This document shows positions 43,579 to 54,176 of a stretch of 64,000 nt of DNA, piece after piece; the stretch's first letter is position 1, and each line of letters starts with the position of its first letter. Location of the stretch: contig NZ_MZMU01000011.1 in the NCBI RefSeq assembly GCF_004123835.1, positions 1 to 64,000 of the forward strand, given 5' to 3'. Position numbers and translations under genes: made by a program. Source of the stretch: Rhizobium leguminosarum (GTDB lineage Bacteria > Pseudomonadota > Alphaproteobacteria > Rhizobiales > Rhizobiaceae). The notes below the pieces were generated by a model that had not been told where the DNA came from, ran no database searches, and was given only the letters and a program-made list of their open reading frames with translations.

Positions 43579-44469
43579 CTATGCACGTTCGAGCCGGACT
43601 TTTTCCTTCATGCGCCAGACCCGCGGTGTTTCTCCCGTATATTTAAAAAAGAAGCGCGAGAAATAGCCGGGGTCGGCAAAGCCGAGCCGAAATCCGATCT
43701 CCTGAACGCTGCCCAGTGTAAAAACCAGCTGGCGTTTCGCCTCTTCGACGAGTTTGCCGGCGATCAATTCATGCGGCGTGTTGCCGGTCATCGACCGGAC
43801 GATGCGGGTGAGATGCGTCGGGGAAAGCCCAAGCTCCCTGGCGTAGAAGGACGCGGGCTTGTGTGACCGAAAATGCTGCTGGATGAGCTCGCTCAGCATG
43901 TCCATACGCCGCTCGTTCTCGTTTGCCGGAAGCTCGTGCGCATTCCCATCATGGGAAATCCTCGCCGTCAGCCGCAGCGCCAAGGCGACATAGGCGGCCA
44001 ACGCCTCGTTGCGGCCGCTGCGGCGGTTTTCGAATTCGTCGCCCAGCCGCCTCAACGTCTGCATGACATAGGCGGCCTCGGCATTATCGGGATCGAGCGG
44101 CGTCAGATGTGGCGCCGCCAGCCATTCGCCGAGCTGGCTTCGGTCGCCGGGCGGATGGCTGAGATGGGATCTCAACAGGGTGATCACCAAGCCATCGATA
44201 TCGCGTGAAAAGCGAAAGCCGTGATTGAGCCCGGGCGGCACGGTGATGATGGCCGGCGGACGGATGGCATGGCTCTTTTCGCCGAAGATCGCATCGCCCG
44301 AACCGCCTTCGATGTGCAATATCTGAAAGAAACTCTCGTGACGGTGCGGGCGGATCTCCCATTGATGCAAACTGCTGCGAGAGCGAATTGTTTCGCAATG
44401 CACCCAAAAAACCGGTTCTCGCCCGGTCTTTTCGCCGTAGAGTTCATAGGTAGGAACGTGTCTGCTCAT
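43579..44469 (-). CDS. pobR: AraC-family activator, PobR-type
   Basis: A 296-residue regulator: N-terminal cupin-like sensor domain (about 20-125, with IRPHRHESFFQILHIEGG) and two helix-turn-helix motifs at the C-terminus (about 195-290, ELGLSPTHLTRIVRSMTG and EIGFRLGFADPGYFSRFF). It is divergent from pobA, the usual arrangement for the 4-hydroxybenzoate-responsive AraC-type PobR. Start ATG 44469; the frame is open upstream but reaches into pobA's leader. Confidence 0.85.
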   Translation of the reverse strand: MSRHVPTYELYGEKTGREPVFWVHCETIRSRSSLHQWEIRPHRHESFFQILHIEGGSGDAIFGEKSHAIRPPAIITVPPGLNHGFRFSRDIDGLVITLLRSHLSHPPGDRSQLGEWLAAPHLTPLDPDNAEAAYVMQTLRRLGDEFENRRSGRNEALAAYVALALRLTARISHDGNAHELPANENERRMDMLSELIQQHFRSHKPASFYARELGLSPTHLTRIVRSMTGNTPHELIAGKLVEEAKRQLVFTLGSVQEIGFRLGFADPGYFSRFFFKYTGETPRVWRMKEKVRLERA

Positions 44470-44481
44470 GGGGATCGTCCG

Positions 44482-45759
<1,278 letters not shown>

Positions 45760-45833
45760 TAGGGTTGTCTGAGGTGGGCCATTGACCAGAATTCGACCGT
45801 AGAACCGGCCGCCGATAGTTCCGCTCTTCGACA

Positions 45834-45849
45834 TACAATCATAATTGTA
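45834..45849. promoter_or_regulatory. Perfect dyad upstream of the Liv-type importer operon
   Basis: TACAAT-CATA-ATTGTA, 6-bp arms with a 4-base spacer, 120 bp before the binding-protein start, in an AT-rich stretch that probably contains the promoter. The cognate regulator is unknown. Confidence 0.35.
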
Positions 45850-45968
45850 CAGTTATGGATTACGGTACTTATTTCATTTTACATCACCATTTCGCATGAC
45901 AGGTTAGCGCTAAATTTCTAGCGGCTAGCGAATACGGCGCTGGAGTGCGCCAAAAAGGGAGAGAGAGA

Positions 45969-47141
45969 ATGAAGAAACTATTTCTGGCCGCCATTGCGGC
46001 TGTCGCCATGGGCACGAGCGCCTATGCCGACACCATCAAAGTTGGGATCATCGGACCGTTCTCCGGTCCGTTCGCGCTCCAGGGCAAGAACTTCAAGGCC
46101 GGCATCGACGCCTATATGGCGGTCAACGGCAACAAGGTCGGCAACGACACTGTCGAGATCGTCTACCGCGACGTGCCGCAGGCCGATCCCGCCCAATCCA
46201 AGGCGCTGGCGCAGGAACTGATCGTCAAGGAGAAGGTCCAATATCTGGCCGGCTTCTACTTCACCCCCGATGCCATGGCAGTGACGCCGATCCTGAAGCA
46301 GGGCAATGTGCCGATGGTCATCATGAACGCCGCCACCTCGGCGATCGTCACCAAGAGCCCGCTCGTCGTCCGCACCTCGTTTACCACCTGGCAGACCTCG
46401 ACGCCGATCGCCAAGGTCGCCTTCGACGCCGGCGTCAAGAAGGTGATTTCGGTCGTCAGCGATTACGGCCCCGGGATCGACGCCGAGAACGCCTTCAAGG
46501 CCGGCTTCGAAAAGGCCGGCGGTCAGGTAGTCGAGGCGATCCGCATGCCGCTTGCGACCAACGATTTCAGCCCGATCATGCAGCGCATCAAGGATTCCGG
46601 CGCTGAGGGCGTCTTCGCCTTCCTGCCGTCAGGTCCGACGACGCTCGGCTTCGTCAAGGCTTACAACGACAATGGCCTGAAGACCGCCGGCATCAAGTTC
46701 TTCGCGCCGGGCGATCTGACCCAGGAATCCGATCTGCCGGCGCTCGGCGATGCGGCACTCGGCATCCAGACGACCTTCCACTATGCCGTGTCGCACGATT
46801 CTCCGGAGAACAAGGCTTTCGTCGAGGCGGCTGCCAAAGCGATCGGCAACAAGGCCGAACTCTCCTTCCCCGCGGTCAGCGCCTATGACGGCATGTATGT
46901 CATCTACAAGATGATCGAGGCGACGGGCGGCAAGCAGGATGCTGAGAAGGCCGTTGATGCGGTCAAGGGGCTTGCCTGGACCAGCCCGCGCGGCCCGGTT
47001 TCGATCGATCCGGAAAGCCGTCACATCACGCAGAACATCTATCTGCGCGAAGTGACGAAGGCCGATGACGGGACCTACATCAATAAGGAGGTGCAGACTT
47101 TCGAAAAGCAGGGCGATCCGGGTCTGGCGGCTGTCAAATAA
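45969..47141 (+). CDS. Branched-chain-amino-acid-type ABC binding protein (LivJ-like)
   Basis: A 390-residue periplasmic receptor with a signal peptide (1-21, ending SAYA before DTIKVGIIGPFSGPFALQG). The Peripla_BP_6 fold typical of HAAT importers spans the mature part. ATG 45969 has a GGGAGAGAG site; an upstream start adds eight residues without benefit. Ligand: HAAT receptors also bind aromatic acids such as benzoates, and the position next to pobA suggests that kind of compound. Operon with four transporter genes. Confidence 0.85.
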   Translation: MKKLFLAAIAAVAMGTSAYADTIKVGIIGPFSGPFALQGKNFKAGIDAYMAVNGNKVGNDTVEIVYRDVPQADPAQSKALAQELIVKEKVQYLAGFYFTPDAMAVTPILKQGNVPMVIMNAATSAIVTKSPLVVRTSFTTWQTSTPIAKVAFDAGVKKVISVVSDYGPGIDAENAFKAGFEKAGGQVVEAIRMPLATNDFSPIMQRIKDSGAEGVFAFLPSGPTTLGFVKAYNDNGLKTAGIKFFAPGDLTQESDLPALGDAALGIQTTFHYAVSHDSPENKAFVEAAAKAIGNKAELSFPAVSAYDGMYVIYKMIEATGGKQDAEKAVDAVKGLAWTSPRGPVSIDPESRHITQNIYLREVTKADDGTYINKEVQTFEKQGDPGLAAVK

Positions 47142-47211
47142 CATCGAGCGTCAAGACAGGTGACGGGCTTGGCCTGCGATCAGGCCGAGCCCGTCGAAGC
47201 AAGGTATTTCC

Positions 47212-48075
47212 ATGCAGACAGTCTTCAGCATAGCCGTCGACGCCCTTGCCTATGGCATGGTGCTCTTCGTGATATCGATCGGCCTTTCGGTGACCATGGG
47301 GCTGATGCGTGTCGTCAACCTCGCCCATGGCGCCTTCGCGATGATCGGCGGCTATATCGCCTCCTATGTCGCCCGCGATCTCGGCCTTGGTTATGCCGCG
47401 GCGGTCATCGCCGCCGTTGTTATCACCATCATCGTCGCCATTCCGATCGAGCGTTTTCTCTACCGCCGGATCTACGGTGCGCCGGAACTGACCCAGGTGC
47501 TGATGACCATCGGCATCACCTTCTGCGTCATCGGCATCGCCAATTATGTCATGGGGCCGACGCTGAAGACCATACCGCTTGCCGGTGCGCTGCAGGGGTC
47601 AGCCGATCTCGGCTTCCGCACCATTCCCGTTCACCGGCTTTTCGTCATCCTCTGCGGCCTTGCCGTAGCGCTCGCCCTCTGGTTTACGATCGACAGGACG
47701 AGCTTCGGCGTCAAGCTGCGTGCCTCCGTGGATGATGCGGCGATGGCCGCGGCACTCGGTGTGCGCACCGAGATCATCTATGCGGTGAGCTTTGCCGTTG
47801 CCGTCGGGCTTGCCGCCTTCGGTGGCGTGGTCGGCGCCGAACTCCTGCCTGTCGAGCCCTATTATGCGCTGCGCTACATGGTGACCTTCCTGGTCGTCGT
47901 CTCCGTCGGCGGCGCGGGCTCGATTCCGGGCGCGCTGATTGCCTGCCTGCTGCTGGGCGCGATCGATACGACAGGGCGGTATCTGATGCCGGAATTCGGC
48001 GAATTCTTCTTCTATCTCGCCGTGATTGCAATCATCTGCGTCTTCCCGCGCGGCCTTGCCGGAAGGGCGAAATAA
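47212..48075 (+). CDS. HAAT ABC importer permease LivH-like
   Basis: A 287-residue membrane permease, about eight helices, with the LivH signature LSVTMGLMRVVNLAHGAFAM and GVVGAELLPVEPYYALRYMV. Follows the receptor gene by 70 bp and is followed 1 bp later by the LivM-like gene. Confidence 0.9.
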   Translation: MQTVFSIAVDALAYGMVLFVISIGLSVTMGLMRVVNLAHGAFAMIGGYIASYVARDLGLGYAAAVIAAVVITIIVAIPIERFLYRRIYGAPELTQVLMTIGITFCVIGIANYVMGPTLKTIPLAGALQGSADLGFRTIPVHRLFVILCGLAVALALWFTIDRTSFGVKLRASVDDAAMAAALGVRTEIIYAVSFAVAVGLAAFGGVVGAELLPVEPYYALRYMVTFLVVVSVGGAGSIPGALIACLLLGAIDTTGRYLMPEFGEFFFYLAVIAIICVFPRGLAGRAK

Positions 48076-48076
48076 G

Positions 48077-49081
48077 ATGGCGCTTGTCATGAACGACGAA
48101 AACGAAGGTCTACAGCATCGGCGCGGTTTCATCAGCCGCGATCTTATCGGAATAGCGGTCATCTTAGCCACAGCCGCGATCGGCTATTTCGCCTTCCCCG
48201 ACAATCTCGCCCTTCTGACCCGGATGATCACGATCGCGCTGTTCGTCCTGTCGCTCGATCTCGTGACCGGTTATTGCGGCGTCGCAACGCTCGGCCATGC
48301 AGCACTTTTCGGCTCCGGCGCCTATGCCGCCGGGATCCTGTCGGCGCATTACGGCATCAATGACCCGCTGCTGATGATGCTTGCCGGCATTGCCGGCGGC
48401 GCGGTTGCCGGGCTGGCCTGCGGAGCCATCATCCTGCGTGCGCATGGGCTGCCGCAGCTGGTGCTGTCGATTGCGCTGATCAACCTCTTCCATGAATTCG
48501 CCAACAAGGCTTCATCCTGGACAGGCGGCAGCGATGGACTTTCCGGCATCGCGCCGGACCCCGTCTTCGGCCTCTTCGAATTCGATCTCTACGGTCACAC
48601 CGCCTTCTTCTTCGGAATGGCGCTGCTGCTGATCGTCTTCGTGCTGCTGAGGTTTCTGGTTCGCTCGCCCTTCGGCATGCTCTGCCGCGCCATCAAGCAG
48701 GACCCACTGCGCATCCGCGCCATGGGCGCCTCGCCGAAGGCAGCTCTGATCAGGATGTACGCAATATCAGGCGCCGTTGCCGGTGTCGGAGGCGCCTTGA
48801 ACGCGATTTCGACACAGGTCGTCGGCCTCGACAGCCTGTCTTTCACGCAGTCGGCCGAAGCGCTTGTCATGCTGGTCCTCGGCGGCACCGGCTCTCTCTT
48901 CGGGGCACTTTCCGGCACCGTCATCTTCATGCTCTTCGAGGACTATGTCTCCGCCGCCAATCCGTTCCATTGGCTGACCATGGTCGGCGCGCTGCTGATC
49001 GCCGTCGTGCTCTTTGCGCCGAAAGGTCTCTATGGCACGGCCGCAGACTTCGTTAGCCGCCGCAGGGAGCAGCGCTCATGA
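48077..49081 (+). CDS. HAAT ABC importer permease LivM-like
   Basis: A 334-residue permease: a polar N-terminal tail (1-22), then nine or ten helices. LivM features DLVTGYCGVATLGHAALFGSGAYAAGIL and FGMLCRAIKQDPLRIRAMG are seen. Start ATG 48077 is 1 bp after the livH-type stop; it overlaps the next gene by 4 bp. Confidence 0.9.
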   Translation: MALVMNDENEGLQHRRGFISRDLIGIAVILATAAIGYFAFPDNLALLTRMITIALFVLSLDLVTGYCGVATLGHAALFGSGAYAAGILSAHYGINDPLLMMLAGIAGGAVAGLACGAIILRAHGLPQLVLSIALINLFHEFANKASSWTGGSDGLSGIAPDPVFGLFEFDLYGHTAFFFGMALLLIVFVLLRFLVRSPFGMLCRAIKQDPLRIRAMGASPKAALIRMYAISGAVAGVGGALNAISTQVVGLDSLSFTQSAEALVMLVLGGTGSLFGALSGTVIFMLFEDYVSAANPFHWLTMVGALLIAVVLFAPKGLYGTAADFVSRRREQRS

Positions 49082-49842
49082 GCCCGGTCTTCGAAGTCGC
49101 CAATCTTAGGAAAGCCTTCGGCGGCCTTGCCGTCACCAATAATGTCTCGCTGACCATGTCACCTGGCGATCGCATCGCGCTGATCGGCCCGAACGGCGCC
49201 GGCAAGACCACCTTCGTCAACCTCGTAACCGGCAATCTCTCGCCCGATTCCGGCGAGGTTCGCCTCGGCGGCGAGATGGTGACGAAGGTCGATGCGATCG
49301 GCAGGGTCAGACGCGGTCTTGTCCGCTCCTTTCAGGTGACGCGGCTCTTCCAGGACATGACGCCGGCCGAACATGTGGGACTTGCCGTCCTTCAGCGCGA
49401 TGGAAAGACCGGGCACATGTTCGGCAATTTCCTGCGTATGCCCGATGTCATGGCCGAGGTCGACGATCTCCTCGGTAAGCTCGGACTGGCTTTCCTGATG
49501 CATCGCAAGGTCAGCGAAATCGCCTATGGCCAGCAGCGGCTTCTCGAGATCGCCGTGGCGCTGGCATTGAAGCCGAAAGTGCTGCTGCTCGACGAGCCGG
49601 CAGCGGGCGTGCCGCAGAGCGATACCGGCCGCATCGAGCAGGCGCTGGCCGATCTGCCCGCCGATCTCGCCGTGCTGATGATCGAACACGACATGGATCT
49701 CGTCTTCCGTTTTGCCAGGCGCGTCATCGTGCTTGCATCAGGCGCGATCATCTTCGATGGCCTGCCGGAAGACGTCACCAAGGATGCGCGCGTGCGCGAG
49801 GCCTATCTCGGGAGCTATGCCAATGCCAGCCATATCGCTTGA
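49078..49842 (+). CDS. HAAT ABC importer ATPase LivG-like
   Basis: A 254-residue ATPase: Walker A GPNGAGKTT, signature AYGQQRLLEIAVAL (the Q/R-type LivG signature), Walker B VLLLDEPAAGV, and H-loop MIEHDMDLVF. It overlaps the permease gene by 4 bp and the next ATPase gene by 20 bp. Confidence 0.9.
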   Translation: MSPVFEVANLRKAFGGLAVTNNVSLTMSPGDRIALIGPNGAGKTTFVNLVTGNLSPDSGEVRLGGEMVTKVDAIGRVRRGLVRSFQVTRLFQDMTPAEHVGLAVLQRDGKTGHMFGNFLRMPDVMAEVDDLLGKLGLAFLMHRKVSEIAYGQQRLLEIAVALALKPKVLLLDEPAAGVPQSDTGRIEQALADLPADLAVLMIEHDMDLVFRFARRVIVLASGAIIFDGLPEDVTKDARVREAYLGSYANASHIA

Positions 49843-50539
49843 GGTCGAGAATCTGTCGGCCGGATATGGGCCGACGAGAGTGCTCGAAAACATTTCCTTC
49901 TCCGTACCGGCAGGTGCCCGGCTTGCCGTGCTCGGCCGCAACGGCATGGGCAAGACCACGCTGCTGGCGACGCTTGCCGGGCAGACCAGGCGATACGAGG
50001 GCAGCATCCGCCTCGGCGATTCGGATGTCACGACGGCACCGAGTGCTGCACGCGCGCATAAAGGCCTCGGATATGTGCCGCAGGCACGCTGCGTCTTTCC
50101 GACGCTGACGGTTGAAGAAAACCTCTTCGTCGGCTTGAAGGCGCGACCGAAGACGGCGCTGGAGGAAGCCTATGCGATGTTCCCGCGCCTGAAGGAGCGC
50201 CGCCGCAACCTCGGCAGCCAGCTTTCCGGAGGCGAGCAGCAGATGCTCTCCACCGCCCGCACCATTCTCGGCCGCCCCTCCGTCCTGCTGCTCGACGAAC
50301 CGCTGGAGGGCCTCGCGCCCGTTATCTGCGAGGAACTGATGGCGGCCTTTACCGACCTCGCGAAGACGGGAGACATGACCATCCTGCTGGTCGAGCAGCG
50401 CATCCAGAGCGCGCTCGATTTCGCCGACCAAGTCGTCATTCTCGAACGCGGCAGACTGGCCTGGACCGGAACGCCGGAAAATCTCACCAGGGATCACGAG
50501 GCTGTCGAGAGCCTGCTCGGGGTCGGCGGCCTGCATTGA
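49823..50539 (+). CDS. HAAT ABC importer ATPase LivF-like
   Basis: A 238-residue ATPase with Walker A GRNGMGKTT (Met is typical of LivF), Q-loop VPQARCVFPTLTVEENL, signature LSGGEQQMLSTART, Walker B VLLLDEPLEGLAP. Start ATG 49823 is better spaced from GGGAG than ATG 49817. Last gene of the importer operon. Confidence 0.9.
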   Translation: MPAISLEVENLSAGYGPTRVLENISFSVPAGARLAVLGRNGMGKTTLLATLAGQTRRYEGSIRLGDSDVTTAPSAARAHKGLGYVPQARCVFPTLTVEENLFVGLKARPKTALEEAYAMFPRLKERRRNLGSQLSGGEQQMLSTARTILGRPSVLLLDEPLEGLAPVICEELMAAFTDLAKTGDMTILLVEQRIQSALDFADQVVILERGRLAWTGTPENLTRDHEAVESLLGVGGLH

Positions 50540-50945
50540 TCGATAGTCGGCAGAAGCTCGGGCTCTGCTGATTGCTCCCCTTTCGCCTTCAAGATTGCTC
50601 TTGGCGCGTCAAGCAATTCATGCAGTATATCGTCATGACGATGTCATGATTGACCTGTCATTATTATCATGCCTGAAAGTTTTCCGCTGGCGGAATTGAT
50701 GGATCGCCTGAAAAGGCGAGAAACACCATGATCGATGAGGCGGCAGCAATCTAAGACAAGACGTAAATCCTGGTTCATTAACAGGATCGACGTTTATGCG
50801 GCTCCCTTTACTTGAATAGTTGAGCTGTAATCGACCGGAATATGTGACGTTGACGGGTTGAATTGCTCTGACGCTCCATCAATTTCGGTTGCCAGATACC
50901 CTATAGGGTTGCATAGTCAAAAAGAACACCACACGGGAGGTAGAA
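50540..50945. other. 406-bp gene-free region with dyads
   Basis: No credible gene. It is A+T-richer than the flanks and contains the perfect inverted repeat TCATGAC-GAT-GTCATGA at 50633-50649 with further TGTCAT/ATCATG half-sites to 50671, about 300 bp upstream of the VCBS gene. It probably holds that gene's promoter. A 20-codon frame from 50669 is not convincing. Confidence 0.45.
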
Positions 50946-51779
50946 ATGGCAAACCACAAGCCGGTCGCAGGTGACGTATACCAGCCTATTTTCAACATCG
51001 ACAATCCGATCGACGGCAACATCTTAGACAATACCAGTTCGGTGGATGTCGACGGAGATCAGGTACGTCTCAACTTCGTCAATGGACAGCGAATTCCGCA
51101 ACCGGCCGATCCGTACGGGCCTGCCACGACCACCACAGTCGAGGGAAAATACGGCACTCTGACCGTGTATTCCAACGGAAACTACACGTATGAGCTCGAT
51201 CACACCAACCCGGTGGTAGCAGCGCTCGGCCCGGGAGACCAACTCGTCGACCAGTTCAATTTCAAGATTTCCGATGGCAAAGGCGCCACCGACTTCGGCT
51301 TGCTCAACATCGCGGTCGACCTACCGGAACGCGGCGACGTCTTCGTCAATTTCGAGGATGTCGGCAACCACGACTTCCCGACGGGCTACAAAGGCTTCGA
51401 TTGGGGCGCTTGGTACGATGGTGACGACGCGACTGTGCGGGAGGAAGCGGATGGCAACCACTATCTGGGAGGAGGCGTGTTCTGGACACCCATCCAAGCC
51501 GCCGATGGCGGCAACTTTCAGATCGAGCAATTCAGTGTCGCAAACGGCACATCGGACTATGACAACGTTCTGACGATCGAAGGTAAGCTGGACGGCGATA
51601 CCGTATTCTTGGTCACGGTCAACGTCACCGCCGACAGCATTCATGACCCGCAAGTGATCGATCTCAGCGCCTACGGCGAAATCGACCAGCTCGTGCTCGA
51701 CACCGAACCCGTCATCAACGAAACGAGCGGCCCGGATTATTACGGCGCGCAATACGACAACTTTCATTTCATCGTTTGA
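50946..51779 (+). CDS. VCBS-repeat secreted adhesin-like protein
   Basis: A 277-residue acidic protein without N-terminal signal peptide. Residues about 15-130 form one VCBS/cadherin-like unit (VDVDGDQVRLNFVNG, then VEGKYGTLTVYSNGNYTYELDH and FNFKISDGKGATD); residues 135-277 look like a beta-sandwich of the kind beginning VNFEDV...YKGFDWGAWY and ending YDNFHFIV. Rhizobial Rap adhesins carry similar cadherin-like units and leave the cell by the type I PrsDE secretion system, so the same route is inferred. GGGAGG precedes ATG 50946. It marks the left edge of the island. Confidence 0.75.
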   Translation: MANHKPVAGDVYQPIFNIDNPIDGNILDNTSSVDVDGDQVRLNFVNGQRIPQPADPYGPATTTTVEGKYGTLTVYSNGNYTYELDHTNPVVAALGPGDQLVDQFNFKISDGKGATDFGLLNIAVDLPERGDVFVNFEDVGNHDFPTGYKGFDWGAWYDGDDATVREEADGNHYLGGGVFWTPIQAADGGNFQIEQFSVANGTSDYDNVLTIEGKLDGDTVFLVTVNVTADSIHDPQVIDLSAYGEIDQLVLDTEPVINETSGPDYYGAQYDNFHFIV

Positions 51780-51939
51780 TTGATGGGAGAAAGGGCGTCG
51801 TATCGCCGAAATCTTTGCATCTTCGCCAAGCCCTCTCTGCTGTGGCTATCTGATACCAATATCTTGCGATAGCTGACCGGGTTGCGTCTTGCTAGCATAG
51901 GATCGTGCGAGGAGGCACGGTTATGCTGGGATGGAGGAA

Positions 51940-52071
51940 ATGATGCAGCCAGTCGGGATGAGGTTAGCGGCGATAATGTTCTCGCTTGCCGTATGGGCTA
52001 TTATTATCGCTGTCGCATCCCACTTTTGGGCGACGAAGATGCCTCTGTTGCTTTTGGCTCTCTACAGATAG
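51940..52071 (+). CDS. Small membrane protein (43 aa), island-associated
   Basis: ATG 51940 (or 51943) sits at a GGAGGAA site and encodes 43 residues with a hydrophobic helix (LAAIMFSLAVWAIIIAVASHFW) and a second short hydrophobic end (MPLLLLALY). Similar small membrane proteins with a VWA-III core are common in alphaproteobacterial mobile DNA, from general knowledge. It is the first gene of the short island and is followed 73 bp later by the broken winged-helix gene. Confidence 0.5.
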   Translation: MMQPVGMRLAAIMFSLAVWAIIIAVASHFWATKMPLLLLALYR

Positions 52072-52144
52072 GCCTGTCCTCGGCGTTGGCGGAAATGCTG
52101 CGGTTGCGCTTCAAAGACCGGGCCGTCCTTTGAAAGAGGATGAA

Positions 52145-52467
52145 ATGACCGAGGCACGGAACGCAATATTCTTCGTCAAATGCAAGGATCGCACGGCCTG
52201 GCTTAACCGCGCCCGTCGCGACCCTCGGTCTCCCATTTTGGCTTTCGCATCGCCTTCGTGATTGCCGAAGATACCGACGAGAACGGCACCTTGTCGCAAA
52301 AGCCGATTGAGATAGCCGGGCGCCCTGGGGTTCATTTGGCGACGCTGATGACTGCCTTGAACGGCCTTTCCCGGCTTGGCTACATATCCTTTGAGAGAGG
52401 CGGGTATAGGCAGCCAAGCAAAATCACGTTGCTGCCGATAGCATCGAAAGGACGCTCCGCCGCGTGA
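52145..52467 (+). pseudogene. Frameshifted winged-helix DNA-binding protein gene
   Basis: The first frame (52145-52228) encodes MTEARNAIFFVKCKDRTAWL...RRDPR; a -1 shift at about 52226-52230 continues as VSHFGFRIAFVIAEDTDENG, then a helix-turn-helix segment IAGRPGVHLATLMTALNGLS and RLGYISFERGG, to the stop at 52465. Joined, the product would be about 107 residues, like the N-terminal winged-helix of replication-initiator or phage-type regulators. The downstream frame alone could start at GTG 52258 (69 residues). One missing base explains the break; either a true mutation or a sequence error. Confidence 0.55.
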
Positions 52468-52510
52468 CGGCGCCGTGACATTCCGTGACATCTCTGAACA
52501 GACTTAGCTG

Positions 52511-53985
52511 TCACGCTGCCTCCGAACCGTCTTTATTGGGCGTGACTAGTCCTCCCACATTGGCGACCAAGTCGAGCAACCCTGTCTGAATGCTTGGGGC
52601 GGTCCGCAATACCGATACACCATTCCATTCGGGGGAAAAGACGCCGTGAACATAATCTGCTGTACGGTCATCGGCAGCCGAATTGCGGTTCCTCATTATC
52701 TTGTCCATGCTGTCAAACAAGCTTATTGCACTGCCGAAAGCTCTATGAATATTTATACGGCGATCGACCTGACTTCCATCGCGCTGCATAAATGTTTGCC
52801 CAATGAACCAACTGGAGGGTACGCTGCGCTGCGCTGCCGCCCAATCCAACTCACCTGTTCTGTAGAATGCAACGCACAGGGGAAATAGTAGCACCAAATC
52901 GAGCGGGATTTTGTGCGGCCAAGCCGAAACCGTGACTTCGATCATTTCGAGAACTTGTTCGATGGCCCTTAGATCAAGGCCGTAGGAAGTGCACCCTGAC
53001 GTGATGAACTCGACCATGTCATCATCCGGGACCCGAACCTTCTTGCTGTCGATCGTGGCACAAAGTTCTTCAATCCGCCTTTTTGCCGATACGGCGCTGA
53101 AGATGTAGGTCCGATCAAAAAAACGCTTCAAGTAGGTGAACCCGTCAAAACCCTGGCCATAGGCGCCGGCTATGCTGTGTCGAAGTTGCTGGGAGTTCGT
53201 GGCGAATACGAAGGCAACGCCATCCACCTCAAATAGGTGCTTGATCCTTTCGAGCAGATGAACGGCATAGGACGGCCGGCACCGATCCAACTCATCTACC
53301 AAAACGAAAAAGGGAGCTTTCTTCCCAGATTTGTCCAGCGCTACTACCGCCGCCGCTAATTTCTCGCGGAAAGTTTGGATCGCCTTATCGGTTTTTTGGA
53401 ATTGACCGATAAGCGCCTCAAGCGTTCTATCGAACAGTTTATCGATCTCAGCGACGCCGGTCTCAATCGAGCTGTCGATTGCAGCCTCTGCAGCTTCAGA
53501 AACAAGTGAATGATCCGCATCATCGGCTAAAATATCGTCTGCGGTGATGTCGAAGTGCTTCTTCGCTAACGATCTGATTGCCCCACCAGCGGCTTTTACC
53601 GCGATGCGACCGCCGTTCGATTTCACGGTCTTCCATGCCGTCTTCACGGCACTGTCCTTTTTGACGTGAGGGCAAAGGCTCGATCGATTGCAGCCATGAT
53701 AGCAATGTAGGGATCGCCCGCATGGTCGTCCTTCCAAGCGTTAACGTATGCGACCACATGCCCTTCTAATTCCGCCTGCTTCCCAAAACGCTCAAGGAAG
53801 AATGATTTTCCGCCTCCCCATTCGGCATCGATATTTAACGAATATGAGCTTCGGCGGCCCAGGCGCTTTCGCTTCGCGACTTCTCCGACAATAAAATTAT
53901 AAAGAAAGTCGGCCTTCTGGCGGCGGTCAAGCCGATCCGCTTCCCAGATTTGCTCTGTCGTTTTGGCTTCCACCATTTCCCCCAT
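52511..53985 (-). pseudogene. KAP-family P-loop NTPase, frameshifted
   Basis: Two frames together make one KAP NTPase of about 491 residues. The upstream frame (53985-53644) has the Walker A DAEWGGGKSFFLERF and VAYVNAWKDDHAGDPYIAI; the downstream one (from about 53660 to 52511) has Walker B FFVLVDELDRCRPSYAVHLL and VAFVFATNSQQLRHSIAGAY, then FLKRFFDRT-like sequence YLKRFFDRTYIFS. The break falls in a run of five A (minus strand; T5 at 53659-53663): adding one A restores LTSKKDSAVKT. KAP NTPases include F-plasmid PifA, which excludes phage T7. No membrane segment is evident. Divergent from the DUF2971 gene. Confidence 0.75.
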
Positions 53986-54176
53986 GCCATCAAATGTGCA
54001 CCCAATTTATGATTGAATTCTTTAGTCCGGGTGTGCAATGCCTGTGAGCCGCAAATGCACTAGGAAATTGCGATTTTGGTTGCCGATTTTTGGGGTCTGG
54101 CATCGCTGACTTTATTTGAACCAGGTGATGTTCGGATCGGATCTGCGATCCTTTATTTGCACTAAGGGGATTGGCG

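Noticed and set aside
50669..50731. 20-codon frame MPESFPLAELMDRLKRRETP upstream of the VCBS gene
   Set aside because: No ribosome site and no sign of conservation; too short to support.
53655..53665. Programmed -1 frameshift in the KAP gene
   Set aside because: The run is only five A followed by GG; it lacks the A_AAA_AAG heptamer in the right frame and no stimulatory structure is obvious. Mutation or sequence error is simpler.
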